Source of the DNA: an uncultured Actinoplanes sp. | GTDB lineage: Bacteria > Actinomycetota > Actinomycetes > Mycobacteriales > Micromonosporaceae | Direction: 5' to 3' | Length of the DNA stretch: 6,839 nt | Assembly: GCA_934667465.1 (NCBI GenBank) | Contig: CAKUMG010000308.1 | Location: forward strand, 1-6,839 | In this document: in pieces, positions 1 through 6,468 of the stretch | Position numbering within the stretch: the stretch's first letter is position 1 | How the letters are laid out: each line of letters begins with the position of its first letter | Program-made: the position numbers and the translations under genes | The notes under the pieces: generated by a model | What the model saw: only the letters and a program-made list of their open reading frames with translations | What the model was told of the DNA's origin: nothing | Database searches by the model: none

Positions 1-1712
1 CACTGATGCGCGGGCTGCCCGCCGTCGCTGCCACGGTCAAGCCGTTCGTCACGGGCTATCAGAGCAACGTCATGGCGAATCTCACCGTCGAGAGCAACGC
101 CGTCGTGCGCATCCTCTCGGGCATGCAGCGGCTCTGGCACACCGGCGCGAGCTGGGACGACGGCCGGGTCCTCAACCCCGCCGTGCTGCGCGCGAACATG
201 CGTCATGTCGCCGAGGTCACCCGGAGGCGGACCCGGGCCGAGGGCGCCCGCGCGTTCGTGCAGGACCGGCAGCACCAAAGCTATGCGATCCTTGCGGGAC
301 TCGGGCCGTACTCCGCGGCGTACAAGCGGATCGCTCTGGCAGTCACCGGCATCACCCAGGCGCCGGCGACCACCCCGGCGACCACGATCAGCGACACCCT
401 GCCCGCCGACGCCCCCGCGGGCTCGGCGCTCGGTGCCGGCTCTCCGGCCTCGCCGCTCGGCGACGTGGTGACGCTGGTCAACACCGTCCGCGGGCCGTTC
501 GCGTCGGGCAACCCGAGCAAGGCCGCCTACCGCTACCCGCGGCCGTGGCGGATGACCGCGGAGAGCCGCGTCGTGCCGACCGGGGCCGTCGACGCGTACG
601 GCTATCCGGTCTATCGGAGTGACGTCGTGGTCGAGCCGACCCTGCTGCGCCAGCGCGGCCTCGACCCGGCCGACGACGGCGGGTTCCCCAGCGGCCACAC
701 GAACGCGTTCCACCTCGCCGCGCTCGCCTACGCCTACGCGATCCCGGAGCGGTTCCAGGAGCTCGTCACCGCCGCGTTCGACCTGAGCGACACCCGCATC
801 GTCTCCGGCATGCACTCGCCCGTCGACGTCATCGGCGGCCGCATCATGGCGACCGCCCTCGCCGCCGCCACCCTCAACGACCCGGCCCACGCCTCGCTCA
901 AGGCCGCGGCCCGCCGCCAGGCGCAGACAACCCTGCTCCCGTACGCCGCGAGCACCGCGCCCGACGCCTACCGCGACCGCCGCGCGAACCGCAGACTCGT
1001 CGAGGCCAAGCTCACCTACGGTCTCCCCCGGAACCGCGCGAGCACCCCGATGACCGTCCCGGCCGGCGCCGAGGTGCTCCTCGAGACCCGCCTGCCGTAC
1101 CTGACCGCCGCCGCCCGCCGCGAGGTTCTGCGCACCACGGCGGTGGAGGCCGGCCACGTCCTCCTCGACGGCCCCGAACACTGGGGACGCCTCGACCTGT
1201 TCGCGGCCGCGGACGGCTTCGGAGCCTTCGACCGCGACGTGACCGTCACCATGGACGCGTCCGCGGGCGGCTTCTCCGCGGCCGACACGTGGCGCAACGA
1301 CATCACCGGCCGCGGCGCCCTGACCAAGGCCGGCCCGGGCACCCTCACCCTGACCGGCGCGAACACCTATCGGGGCGGCACCACCGTCACGGCGGGAACC
1401 CTGACCGCGGCGTCGGCGAACGCCCTCGGCAGCGGCGATGTCGTGGTCACCGGCGGCACGCTGCGGGCCACCTCGCCGCTGCGCATCCGCGGCGACTACC
1501 GGCAGCGCGGCGGCACCCTCGCCGGCACCCTGCACGTCGAGGGCCGCGCCGACCTCGGCGGCACCCTGGACGTGTCGGCGCACCCCCGCGGCTGGAAGCT
1601 GTCCGCCCGCAAGGTCACGGGCCGCTTCGCGCGGATCGTCGCACCGAAGGGCTACCGCGCCGAGGCCAGCTACACCCGCACCACCGTCACGGTCCACCTC
1701 CGCCGCGCCTGA
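1..1712 (+). CDS. PAP2-family acid phosphatase with autotransporter-type beta-strand repeat, 5' partial
   Basis: Probable extracytoplasmic phosphomonoesterase of the PAP2/class A acid phosphatase superfamily. The frame is open at the left edge and ends with TGA at 1710-1712. The first in-frame ATG (position 6) is not followed by a signal peptide, so I treat the 5' end as cut off. Residue numbers count from that ATG. The three superfamily blocks are present: K172-x6-R179-P180, PSGH at 228-231, and R264-x5-H270-x3-D274. H231 and H270 are the expected catalytic histidines. A Thr/Pro/Ala-rich linker lies near 115-145. A region near 385-410 (LLDGPEHWGRLDLF) resembles the conserved segment that follows the catalytic domain in similar actinomycete proteins. 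Residues 435-467 match the Gly/Thr-rich autotransporter-associated beta-strand repeat (KAGPGTLTLTGANTYRGG), and the tail to 568 is beta-rich. I see no LPXTG, no membrane anchor and no barrel, so secretion in free form is inferred. The substrate is unknown. The gene converges on glpK 8 bp away and may be unrelated to glycerol use, although released phosphate or glycerol would fit. Confidence 0.85.
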   Translation, partial: LMRGLPAVAATVKPFVTGYQSNVMANLTVESNAVVRILSGMQRLWHTGASWDDGRVLNPAVLRANMRHVAEVTRRRTRAEGARAFVQDRQHQSYAILAGLGPYSAAYKRIALAVTGITQAPATTPATTISDTLPADAPAGSALGAGSPASPLGDVVTLVNTVRGPFASGNPSKAAYRYPRPWRMTAESRVVPTGAVDAYGYPVYRSDVVVEPTLLRQRGLDPADDGGFPSGHTNAFHLAALAYAYAIPERFQELVTAAFDLSDTRIVSGMHSPVDVIGGRIMATALAAATLNDPAHASLKAAARRQAQTTLLPYAASTAPDAYRDRRANRRLVEAKLTYGLPRNRASTPMTVPAGAEVLLETRLPYLTAAARREVLRTTAVEAGHVLLDGPEHWGRLDLFAAADGFGAFDRDVTVTMDASAGGFSAADTWRNDITGRGALTKAGPGTLTLTGANTYRGGTTVTAGTLTAASANALGSGDVVVTGGTLRATSPLRIRGDYRQRGGTLAGTLHVEGRADLGGTLDVSAHPRGWKLSARKVTGRFARIVAPKGYRAEASYTRTTVTVHLRRA

Positions 1713-1720
1713 CCCGCGGC

Positions 1721-3211
1721 TCAGGGCTGGATCCAGTCCAGGGTCCGTTCGACTGCGCGCCGCCAGTTGCCGTACTCGGCGGCGCGCAGCCCCGGGTCCA
1801 TCGCCGGCAACCACTGCCCCGCCCGGTGCCAGTTGTGCCGCAGGTCCTTCAGGTCCGGCCAGTAACCCACGGCCAGCCCGGCCGCGTAAGCCGCCCCGAG
1901 CGCCACCGTCTCCGCAGCCAGCGGCCGCACCACCGGCACGTCCAGGACGTCCGCGATGCACTGCATCAGCAGGTTGTCCGCGGTCATCCCGCCGTCGACG
2001 CGCAGGGTGGAAAGCGTCAGCCCCGAGTCCGCGTTCATGGCGTCGACCACCTCACGCGTCTGCCACGCCGTCGCCTCCAGGACGGCACGCGCCAGGTGTC
2101 CCTTGGTGATGTAGGAGGTCAGGCCCACGATCACGCCGCGCGCCTCGGAGCGCCAGTGCGGCGCGTACAGCCCCGAGAACGCCGGCACGATGTAGCAGCC
2201 GCCGTTGTCACTCACGGTGCGGGCGAGGGTTTCGATCTCCGGCGCACTGGTGATCAGCTCCAGCTGGTCGCGGAACCACTGCACCAGCGACCCGGTGATG
2301 GCGATCGAGCCCTCGAGCGCGTAGTGCGCCGGTTCGCCGCCGATCTGGTAGGCGACCGTGCTGAGCAGCCCGTGTTCCGAGCGGACCAGGCCGGTTCCGG
2401 TGTTCAGGAGCAGGAAACTGCCGGTCCCGTACGTGCATTTCGCCTCGCCGGGGCTGAAGCAGGTCTGCCCGAACAGGGCCGCCTGCTGGTCGCCGAGCGC
2501 CGCGCCGATCCGGACGCCGGGGAAGGCCGCGGTGGCAGTGCCGAGGACCGCCACCGAGGGGCGGACCGTGGGCAGCATCGCGCGGGGGATGCCGAAGAAC
2601 TCCAGAGACTGCGGTGACCAGTCCAGGGTGTGGACGTCGAGCAGGTTGGTGCGGCTGGCGTTGGTGACGTCGGTGAGGTGCAGGCCGCCCGTCAGGTTCC
2701 AGATGAGCCAGGTCTCCATCGTGCCGAACAGGATCTCCCCGCGTGCAGCGCGGTCGCGCAGGCCGGGCGTGTGGTCCAGCATCCAGCGGATCCGCGGCCC
2801 GGAGAAGTAGGTCGCCAGCGGCAGCGCGGAGCGTTCCTGCACCGCCTCGGCGCCGGGCAAAGATCGCAAAGACGAGACGAGATTGTCCGTACGCGTGTCC
2901 TGCCACACCAGCGCGCGGCCGACCGGGACGCCGGTGTGCCGGTCCCACAGCACCGTCGTCTCGCGCTGGTTCGCGATGCCCACGGCCGCGACCTCGGCCA
3001 CGGTGATCCCGGCGCGGCGCAGGGCCAGGGGTGCGAGCCGTTCGACGTTGCGCCAGATCTCCGCCGCGTCGTGCTCGACCCAGCCGGGCTTCGGGAAGTA
3101 CTGCTTGTGCTCCTGCTGGGCGAGCGAGACCAGCTGCCCCCGCCGGTCGAACACGATGCACCGGGTCGACGTGGTCCCCTGGTCGATCGCGACCACGTAG
3201 GAGTCGGTCAT
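1721..3211 (-). CDS. glpK: Glycerol kinase, copy 1 (in the regulator arm)
   Basis: FGGY-family glycerol kinase, ATP + glycerol to sn-glycerol-3-phosphate, cytoplasmic. The 496 residues are full family length. The phosphate-binding loop DQGTTSTR is at 10-17 and NQRETT at 81-86. By homology with E. coli GlpK, the glycerol contacts are R83, E84, Y135 (in [11 protein letters not shown]) and D241-Q242 ([10 protein letters not shown]), with D241 as catalytic base. DVTNASRT is at 181-188, [12 protein letters not shown] at 261-272, [12 protein letters not shown] at 342-353 and the ATP-side DGGM at 406-409. The common APYW segment reads APHW here (H352). I chose the ATG at 3211 because [14 protein letters not shown] starts at the family's usual position. 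The frame stays open to 3313, but that extension is a poor, unconserved sequence running across the duplicated junction. The start overlaps the stop of a 19-codon mini-ORF as ATGA, and no good Shine-Dalgarno precedes it, so translation by coupling is inferred. It is probably co-transcribed with the upstream gylR. A second, distinct glycerol kinase lies at 4951-6468. Confidence 0.95.
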   Translation of the reverse strand: MTDSYVVAIDQGTTSTRCIVFDRRGQLVSLAQQEHKQYFPKPGWVEHDAAEIWRNVERLAPLALRRAGITVAEVAAVGIANQRETTVLWDRHTGVPVGRALVWQDTRTDNLVSSLRSLPGAEAVQERSALPLATYFSGPRIRWMLDHTPGLRDRAARGEILFGTMETWLIWNLTGGLHLTDVTNASRTNLLDVHTLDWSPQSLEFFGIPRAMLPTVRPSVAVLGTATAAFPGVRIGAALGDQQAALFGQTCFSPGEAKCTYGTGSFLLLNTGTGLVRSEHGLLSTVAYQIGGEPAHYALEGSIAITGSLVQWFRDQLELITSAPEIETLARTVSDNGGCYIVPAFSGLYAPHWRSEARGVIVGLTSYITKGHLARAVLEATAWQTREVVDAMNADSGLTLSTLRVDGGMTADNLLMQCIADVLDVPVVRPLAAETVALGAAYAAGLAVGYWPDLKDLRHNWHRAGQWLPAMDPGLRAAEYGNWRRAVERTLDWIQP

Positions 3212-3293
3212 GACGGAACCAGGTCGCGGGGGATGGCGTCGATCGCGACCACGTAGGAGCCGGTCATGACAGGACCAGGTCCCGGGAGATGGC
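3182..3293. repeat. 56-bp imperfect tandem duplication of the gylR/glpK junction
   Basis: Two adjacent direct copies, 3182-3237 and 3238-3293, match at 51 of 56 positions by direct alignment. Read on the - strand, each copy holds the last codons of gylR, an ATGA stop/start overlap, and the first ten codons of glpK. The copy at 3238-3293 supplies the true end of GylR, and the copy at 3182-3237 supplies the true start of GlpK. The length is not a multiple of three, but the ATGA overlaps keep every frame closed. Four of the five mismatches fall in the gylR-derived half, one in the glpK-derived half. Five scattered mismatches argue against a simple assembly or sequencing error and for an old duplication. 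Confidence 0.93.
3208..3267 (-). CDS. 19-residue chimeric mini-ORF between gylR and glpK
   Basis: This short frame arises from the tandem duplication. It runs from the ATG at 3265-3267 to the TGA at 3208-3210 and would encode [19 protein letters not shown]. The first ten residues copy the GlpK N-terminus ([10 protein letters not shown], with D3 changed to G). The last nine copy the GylR C-terminus (AISRDLVLS). Its ATG overlaps the gylR TGA as ATGA, and its TGA overlaps the glpK ATG as ATGA. Ribosomes ending gylR would therefore have to restart here and again at glpK. No clear Shine-Dalgarno is seen for either restart; GGGA lies about 13-16 nt upstream of this ATG. The peptide itself is unlikely to have a function. 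A role as a leader cistron that lowers GlpK output relative to GylR is inference. It may equally be a neutral relic. Confidence 0.45.
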   Translation of the reverse strand: MTGSYVVAIDAIPRDLVPS

Positions 3294-4010
3294 GCGGGCC
3301 GCGTCGCGGACACAGCCGACGAGCCGGGGCCGCGGCTGGTAGCGGCTGTCGCAGAGCCGCTCGACCGGGCCGGAGATGCCGATCGCGCCGACGACGAGCC
3401 CCCCGTGGCCGCGCAGTGGGGCGGCGATCGCGGCCTGCCCGAGCGTCAGCTCCTCGATGTCGGCGGCCCAGCCGGCCGTCCGGACCCGGCTGAGTTCGGC
3501 GGCGAGGTCCGCCGGCGCCACGATGGTCCGGCGGGTGTAGCGGTCGTGGAAGGCGGGCATGGCGGCCCGGTAGGCCAGGAGCACCTTGCCCAGCGCCGTC
3601 GCGTGCAGCGGGAGCCGGGTGCCGACGTCGAGGGTCTGGAACGTGTCGTCGGGCCGGAACACGTGATGCACGACCAGCACGGCCTGCTCGGAGAAGCAGC
3701 CGATCCGGACCGCCTCGCCGGAGCGCGCGGCGAGCGGGTCCGCCCAGTTGATCGAGCGGGAGCGCAGTTCGTTGACGTCGAGGTGGCCGGCGCCGAGGTG
3801 CAGCAGCCCGGGCGCGATCAGGTAGTGGCCCGACGCGCGGTCCTGGTCGACGAAGCCGACACCCTGCAGCGTACGGAGGATGCCGTGGACCGTGCCCTTG
3901 GCCAGGTCCAGCGAGCGGGCGATCTCGCCGAGCGGCAGATGGCCGGGCTCACCGGCGAGCATCCGCAGGACCGCGGCGGCTCGCTCGATCGACTGCACCG
4001 TTCCGGGCAC
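3264..4010 (-). CDS. gylR: IclR-family glycerol operon regulator, GylR-like
   Basis: Transcriptional regulator of 248 residues, close to the 254 or so of Streptomyces GylR, which represses the glycerol operon and responds to glycerol-3-phosphate. An N-terminal winged helix-turn-helix spans about 4-60 ([16 protein letters not shown], recognition helix near [14 protein letters not shown] at 37-49). The IclR effector-binding domain follows from about 75 to 245, with [12 protein letters not shown] at 135-146 and [22 protein letters not shown] at 194-215. The GTG at 4008-4010 is chosen because [12 protein letters not shown] matches the compact N-terminus of GylR proteins and a TAGTGT -10 box lies just upstream. 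The frame is open to an ATG at 4100, but that would place the palindrome and both promoters inside the gene and add 30 unconserved residues. It is divergent from glpF and directly upstream of glpK copy 1, so it probably controls both arms and itself. The C-terminus ends inside the tandem duplication with an ATGA overlap. Confidence 0.92.
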   Translation of the reverse strand: MPGTVQSIERAAAVLRMLAGEPGHLPLGEIARSLDLAKGTVHGILRTLQGVGFVDQDRASGHYLIAPGLLHLGAGHLDVNELRSRSINWADPLAARSGEAVRIGCFSEQAVLVVHHVFRPDDTFQTLDVGTRLPLHATALGKVLLAYRAAMPAFHDRYTRRTIVAPADLAAELSRVRTAGWAADIEELTLGQAAIAAPLRGHGGLVVGAIGISGPVERLCDSRYQPRPRLVGCVRDAARAISRDLVLS

Positions 4011-4017
4011 GTTACGA

Positions 4018-4023
4018 ACACTA
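4018..4023 (-). promoter_or_regulatory. Putative -10 box for gylR (TAGTGT)
   Basis: On the - strand TAGTGT fits the actinobacterial TANNNT -10 pattern. Its last T is 8 nt from the GTG start at 4010, so the transcript would be leaderless or nearly so. This agrees with the absence of a Shine-Dalgarno before the GTG. The -35 region at the expected distance (4041-4046, TGTCGC on the - strand) is weak, so the promoter may need help or be intrinsically poor. Confidence 0.4.
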
Positions 4024-4055
4024 TGCGAGACCGTTTCACAGCGACAGGTGTTGAT

Positions 4056-4072
4056 GTTCGGCAATGTCGAAC
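4056..4072. promoter_or_regulatory. Palindromic operator candidate, probably for GylR
   Basis: GTTCGGCA-A-TGTCGAAC is a 17-bp inverted repeat with a single central base; seven of eight arm positions pair (only one G/T mismatch). Its centre (4064) is within one base of the midpoint of the 105-bp region between the gylR and glpF starts. It lies just upstream of the glpF -35 box, with its centre about 52 bp before each start codon. Size, symmetry and place fit an IclR-family dimer site. Assignment to GylR rests on adjacency only. A site here could repress both promoters by looping or by contact with polymerase, or could activate them. Confidence 0.65.
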
Positions 4073-4080
4073 GGGGCTCG

Positions 4081-4115
4081 TTGCTCACGCCGGGCGCCAA
4101 ACCTAGCGTCGGGTC
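4081..4115 (+). promoter_or_regulatory. glpF operon promoter, predicted leaderless
   Basis: TTGCTC (4081-4086) and TAGCGT (4104-4109) form a sigma-70-like -35/-10 pair with a 17-bp spacer. Only six bases (4110-4115) separate the -10 box from the glpF ATG, so transcription would begin at or next to the A of the ATG (4116). There is no Shine-Dalgarno before the ATG. Both facts fit a leaderless mRNA, which is common in actinobacteria. The -35 box follows the palindrome at 4056-4072 by 8 bp. Confidence 0.6.
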
Positions 4116-4958
4116 ATGGCAGCACTACGGAAAGTCCCCCCTCTCGCGGGCGAGCTGGCCGCGGAGTTCGCCGGGACCATGATCCTGATTCTCTTCGGCG
4201 TGGGTGTCGTCGCGCAGGTGGCGGGCGGCGGCATCGGCGACCACGACAGCATCGCGTGGGCGTGGGGCCTCGGCGTCATGCTCGGCGTCTACGTGGCCGG
4301 ACGCATCAGCGGCGCCCACCTCAACCCCGCCGTCACCATCGCGCTCGCGGCCTTCAAGGGCTTCTCGTGGCGCAAGGTGCTCCCCTACTCGCTCGCCCAG
4401 TTCCTGGGCGCGTTCGTCGCCGCGCTGCTGGTGCGGTGGAACTACACCGAGGTCCTGCACGCGGCCGACCCGGGGCTGACGATCAAGACGCAGGGCGTGT
4501 TCTCCACGCTGCCCGGCAACGGCACGCTGCCGGTCGGCGAGTGGGGCGCGCTGCGCGACCAGGTGATCGGCACGGCCATCCTGCTCTTCCTGATCCTCGC
4601 CGTCACCGACGCCGCCGGCACCCCGCCCGCGGCCAACCTCGCCCCGTTCATCATCGGCCTGATCGTGGTGGCCATCGGCATGGCGTGGGGCACCAACGCC
4701 GGGTACGCGATCAACCCGGCCCGCGACTTCGGCCCGCGGCTCGCCAGTTTCCTCACCGGGTACGGGGGCGCCTTCCGGGACCAGACGGGGTACCTGTACT
4801 TCTGGATACCGATCGTCGGTCCGATCGTCGGCGGCCTGCTCGGCGCCGGGCTCTACCAGGGGCTGGTGGGTAGATTCCTGCCCAAGGCCGGTGAGCCGGA
4901 ACCGGGCCGCATCCCCACCCAGGACACACCAGAGACCGTGGAGGCACGCCGTGGCTGA
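4116..4958 (+). CDS. glpF: Glycerol uptake facilitator (MIP/aquaglyceroporin)
   Basis: Membrane channel for passive glycerol entry; 280 residues, typical of the family. Six hydrophobic helices lie near 13-37, 45-64, 88-109, 147-166, 174-193 and 228-253. Two NPA half-helix motifs mark the pore: N70-P71-A72 ([10 protein letters not shown]) and N200-P201-A202 ([12 protein letters not shown]). The Asp after NPAR (D204) marks the glycerol-conducting branch rather than pure water channels. By alignment with E. coli GlpF, the selectivity filter would be W50, Y197 (Phe in E. coli) and R203. The C-terminal tail from about 256 is Pro/Glu-rich and cytoplasmic. The ATG at 4116 directly follows a -10 box and has no Shine-Dalgarno, so translation from a leaderless message is likely. 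It is the first gene of a glpF-glpK-glpD operon, and its last 8 nt overlap the next gene. Confidence 0.96.
   Translation: MAALRKVPPLAGELAAEFAGTMILILFGVGVVAQVAGGGIGDHDSIAWAWGLGVMLGVYVAGRISGAHLNPAVTIALAAFKGFSWRKVLPYSLAQFLGAFVAALLVRWNYTEVLHAADPGLTIKTQGVFSTLPGNGTLPVGEWGALRDQVIGTAILLFLILAVTDAAGTPPAANLAPFIIGLIVVAIGMAWGTNAGYAINPARDFGPRLASFLTGYGGAFRDQTGYLYFWIPIVGPIVGGLLGAGLYQGLVGRFLPKAGEPEPGRIPTQDTPETVEARRG
4940..4944 (+). promoter_or_regulatory. Ribosome binding site for glpK copy 2 (GGAGG)
   Basis: GGAGG inside the end of glpF sits 6 nt before the GTG at 4951. It decides the start of the second glycerol kinase, whose frame is open further upstream to an unconserved ATG at 4891. It is the clearest Shine-Dalgarno of any gene start in the window. 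Confidence 0.8.
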
Positions 4959-6468
4959 CTTCGTCGGAGCAGTTGATCAGGGCACGACCAGCACCCGCTT
5001 CATGATTTTCGATCACGGTGGCAACGAGGTCGCCCGGCACCAGCTCGAGCACGAGCAGATCCTCCCGCAGGCCGGCTGGGTGGAGCACAACCCGATCGAG
5101 ATCGCCGAGCGGACCACCTCGGTCATCCGGACCGCGATGCAGAAGGCGAACCTGCAGGCCACCGACCTGGCGGCGCTGGGCGTCACGAACCAGCGCGAGA
5201 CGACGGTGGTCTGGGACCGCCGGACCGGCCGGCCCTACTACAACGCGATCGTGTGGCAGGACACCCGTACGGACAGAATCGCCTCCGCCCTCGACCGTGA
5301 CGGGCGCGGCGACGTCATCCGCCGCAAGGCCGGCCTGCCCCCGGCGACCTACTTCTCCGGCGGCAAGATCCAGTGGATCCTGGAGAACGTCGACGGGGTC
5401 CGCGAGGCCGCCGAGCGCGGCGACGCGATCTTCGGCAACACGGACAGCTGGCTGCTCTGGCACATGACCGGCGGCGTCGACGGCGGCAACCACGTCACCG
5501 ACGTCACCAACGCCAGCCGCACGATGCTGATGAACCTGGAGACCCTCGACTGGGACGACGAGCTGCTGGGCTTCTTCGGCATCCCGCGGCAGATGCTGCC
5601 CGAGATCCGCCCGTCGTCGGACCCCGACACTTACGGCGTGGCGCGCTGGCCCGGCCCGCTCGGCGGCGAGGTGCCGCTCACCGGCGACCTGGGCGACCAG
5701 CAGGCCGCGACGGTCGGCCAGGTCTGCTTCAACGTGGGCGAGGCCAAGAACACCTACGGTACGGGCAACTTCATGCTGCTCAACACGGGTACGGAGCTCG
5801 TACGCTCGGAGCACGGCCTGCTCACCACGGTCTGCTACAAGTTCGGCGACGCGGCCCCCGTCTACGCGCTCGAGGGCTCGATCGCGGTGACCGGCTCGGC
5901 CGTGCAGTGGCTGCGCGACCAGCTGCACATCATCAACGACGCCTCGGAGAGCGAGCGGCTGGCGGCGTCGGTCCCGGACAGCGGCGGGGTCTACTTCGTG
6001 CCCGCGTTCTCGGGGCTGTTCGCGCCCTACTGGCGCTCCGACGCGCGCGGCGCGATCGTGGGACTGTCGCGCTACAACACCGGCGCGCACCTCGCACGGG
6101 CCACGCTCGAATCCATCTGCTACCAGACCCGCGACGTCGTCGAGGCGATGGCGCAGGACTCCGGGGTCACGCTCGACGTGCTCAAGGTGGACGGCGGCAT
6201 CACGGTCAACGACCTGTGCATGCAGATCCAGGCGGACGTGCTCGGCGTGGCGGTCAGCCGCCCCGTGGTCGCCGAGACGACCGCGCTCGGAGCCGCGTAC
6301 GCCGCAGGTCTTGCCGTGGGTTTCTGGAAGAACACCGACGAGCTGCGCGACAACTGGAACGAGTCGCAGCGCTGGCAGCCCGGCTGGGACGCGGAGCAGC
6401 GCGAGACCGGCTACGGGCGCTGGAAGAAGGCCGTCCAGCGCACTCTCGATTGGGTCGACGTTGACTGA
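4951..6468 (+). CDS. glpK: Glycerol kinase, copy 2 (in the glpF-glpD operon)
   Basis: Complete FGGY-family glycerol kinase of 505 residues, ATP + glycerol to glycerol-3-phosphate. Key parts are DQGTTSTR (9-16), NQRETT (80-85, with R82 and E83), [11 protein letters not shown] with Y134, DVTNASRT (184-191), GDQQ with catalytic D249 and Q250, [12 protein letters not shown] (269-280), [12 protein letters not shown] (350-361) and DGGI (414-417). All predicted catalytic and substrate residues are intact. It differs from copy 1 in an insertion near 224-246 ([20 protein letters not shown]) before the catalytic block, in keeping APYW, and in DGGI instead of DGGM. The GTG at 4951 is chosen because GGAGG lies 6 nt upstream and [13 protein letters not shown] fits the family N-terminus. 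It overlaps the glpF stop by 8 nt (GTGGCTGA), and its own stop overlaps the glpD TTG by 8 nt. This is probably the main catabolic kinase, since it sits between the channel and the dehydrogenase. Confidence 0.96.
   Translation: MADFVGAVDQGTTSTRFMIFDHGGNEVARHQLEHEQILPQAGWVEHNPIEIAERTTSVIRTAMQKANLQATDLAALGVTNQRETTVVWDRRTGRPYYNAIVWQDTRTDRIASALDRDGRGDVIRRKAGLPPATYFSGGKIQWILENVDGVREAAERGDAIFGNTDSWLLWHMTGGVDGGNHVTDVTNASRTMLMNLETLDWDDELLGFFGIPRQMLPEIRPSSDPDTYGVARWPGPLGGEVPLTGDLGDQQAATVGQVCFNVGEAKNTYGTGNFMLLNTGTELVRSEHGLLTTVCYKFGDAAPVYALEGSIAVTGSAVQWLRDQLHIINDASESERLAASVPDSGGVYFVPAFSGLFAPYWRSDARGAIVGLSRYNTGAHLARATLESICYQTRDVVEAMAQDSGVTLDVLKVDGGITVNDLCMQIQADVLGVAVSRPVVAETTALGAAYAAGLAVGFWKNTDELRDNWNESQRWQPGWDAEQRETGYGRWKKAVQRTLDWVDVD

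Noticed and set aside
6..8. ATG at position 6 as the true start of the phosphatase gene
   Set aside because: The frame is open to the window edge, no signal peptide follows, and related secreted enzymes have more N-terminal sequence.
1708..1725. CCTGA...TCAGG inverted repeat as a bidirectional terminator
   Set aside because: The stem is only 5 bp, the interior does not pair well, there is no T-tract, and it is largely the two facing stop codons.
1289..2617. Long + strand open frame of 442 codons
   Set aside because: It is Arg/Pro/His-rich shadow coding, opposite glpK copy 1 and out of frame with the phosphatase gene. It has no recognisable domain and is typical of high-GC DNA.
3212..3313. 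Upstream extension of glpK copy 1 to an ATG at 3313
   Set aside because: The 34 added residues are unconserved and cross the duplicated gylR end in another frame. [14 protein letters not shown] at 3211 is the normal family start.
4000..4019. Second operator formed by GTTC...GAAC around the gylR start
   Set aside because: Only the four outer bases of each arm match and the spacing differs from the central palindrome. At best it is a half-site.
4011..4100. Upstream start of gylR at 4100 (ATG) or 4088 (GTG)
   Set aside because: It would make the palindrome and both promoter regions coding and add a tail not found in GylR proteins. Not excluded without 5'-end data.
4891..4950. Upstream start of glpK copy 2 at 4891
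   Set aside because: It would overlap glpF by about 68 nt with unconserved residues. GGAGG and the family N-terminus favour GTG at 4951.
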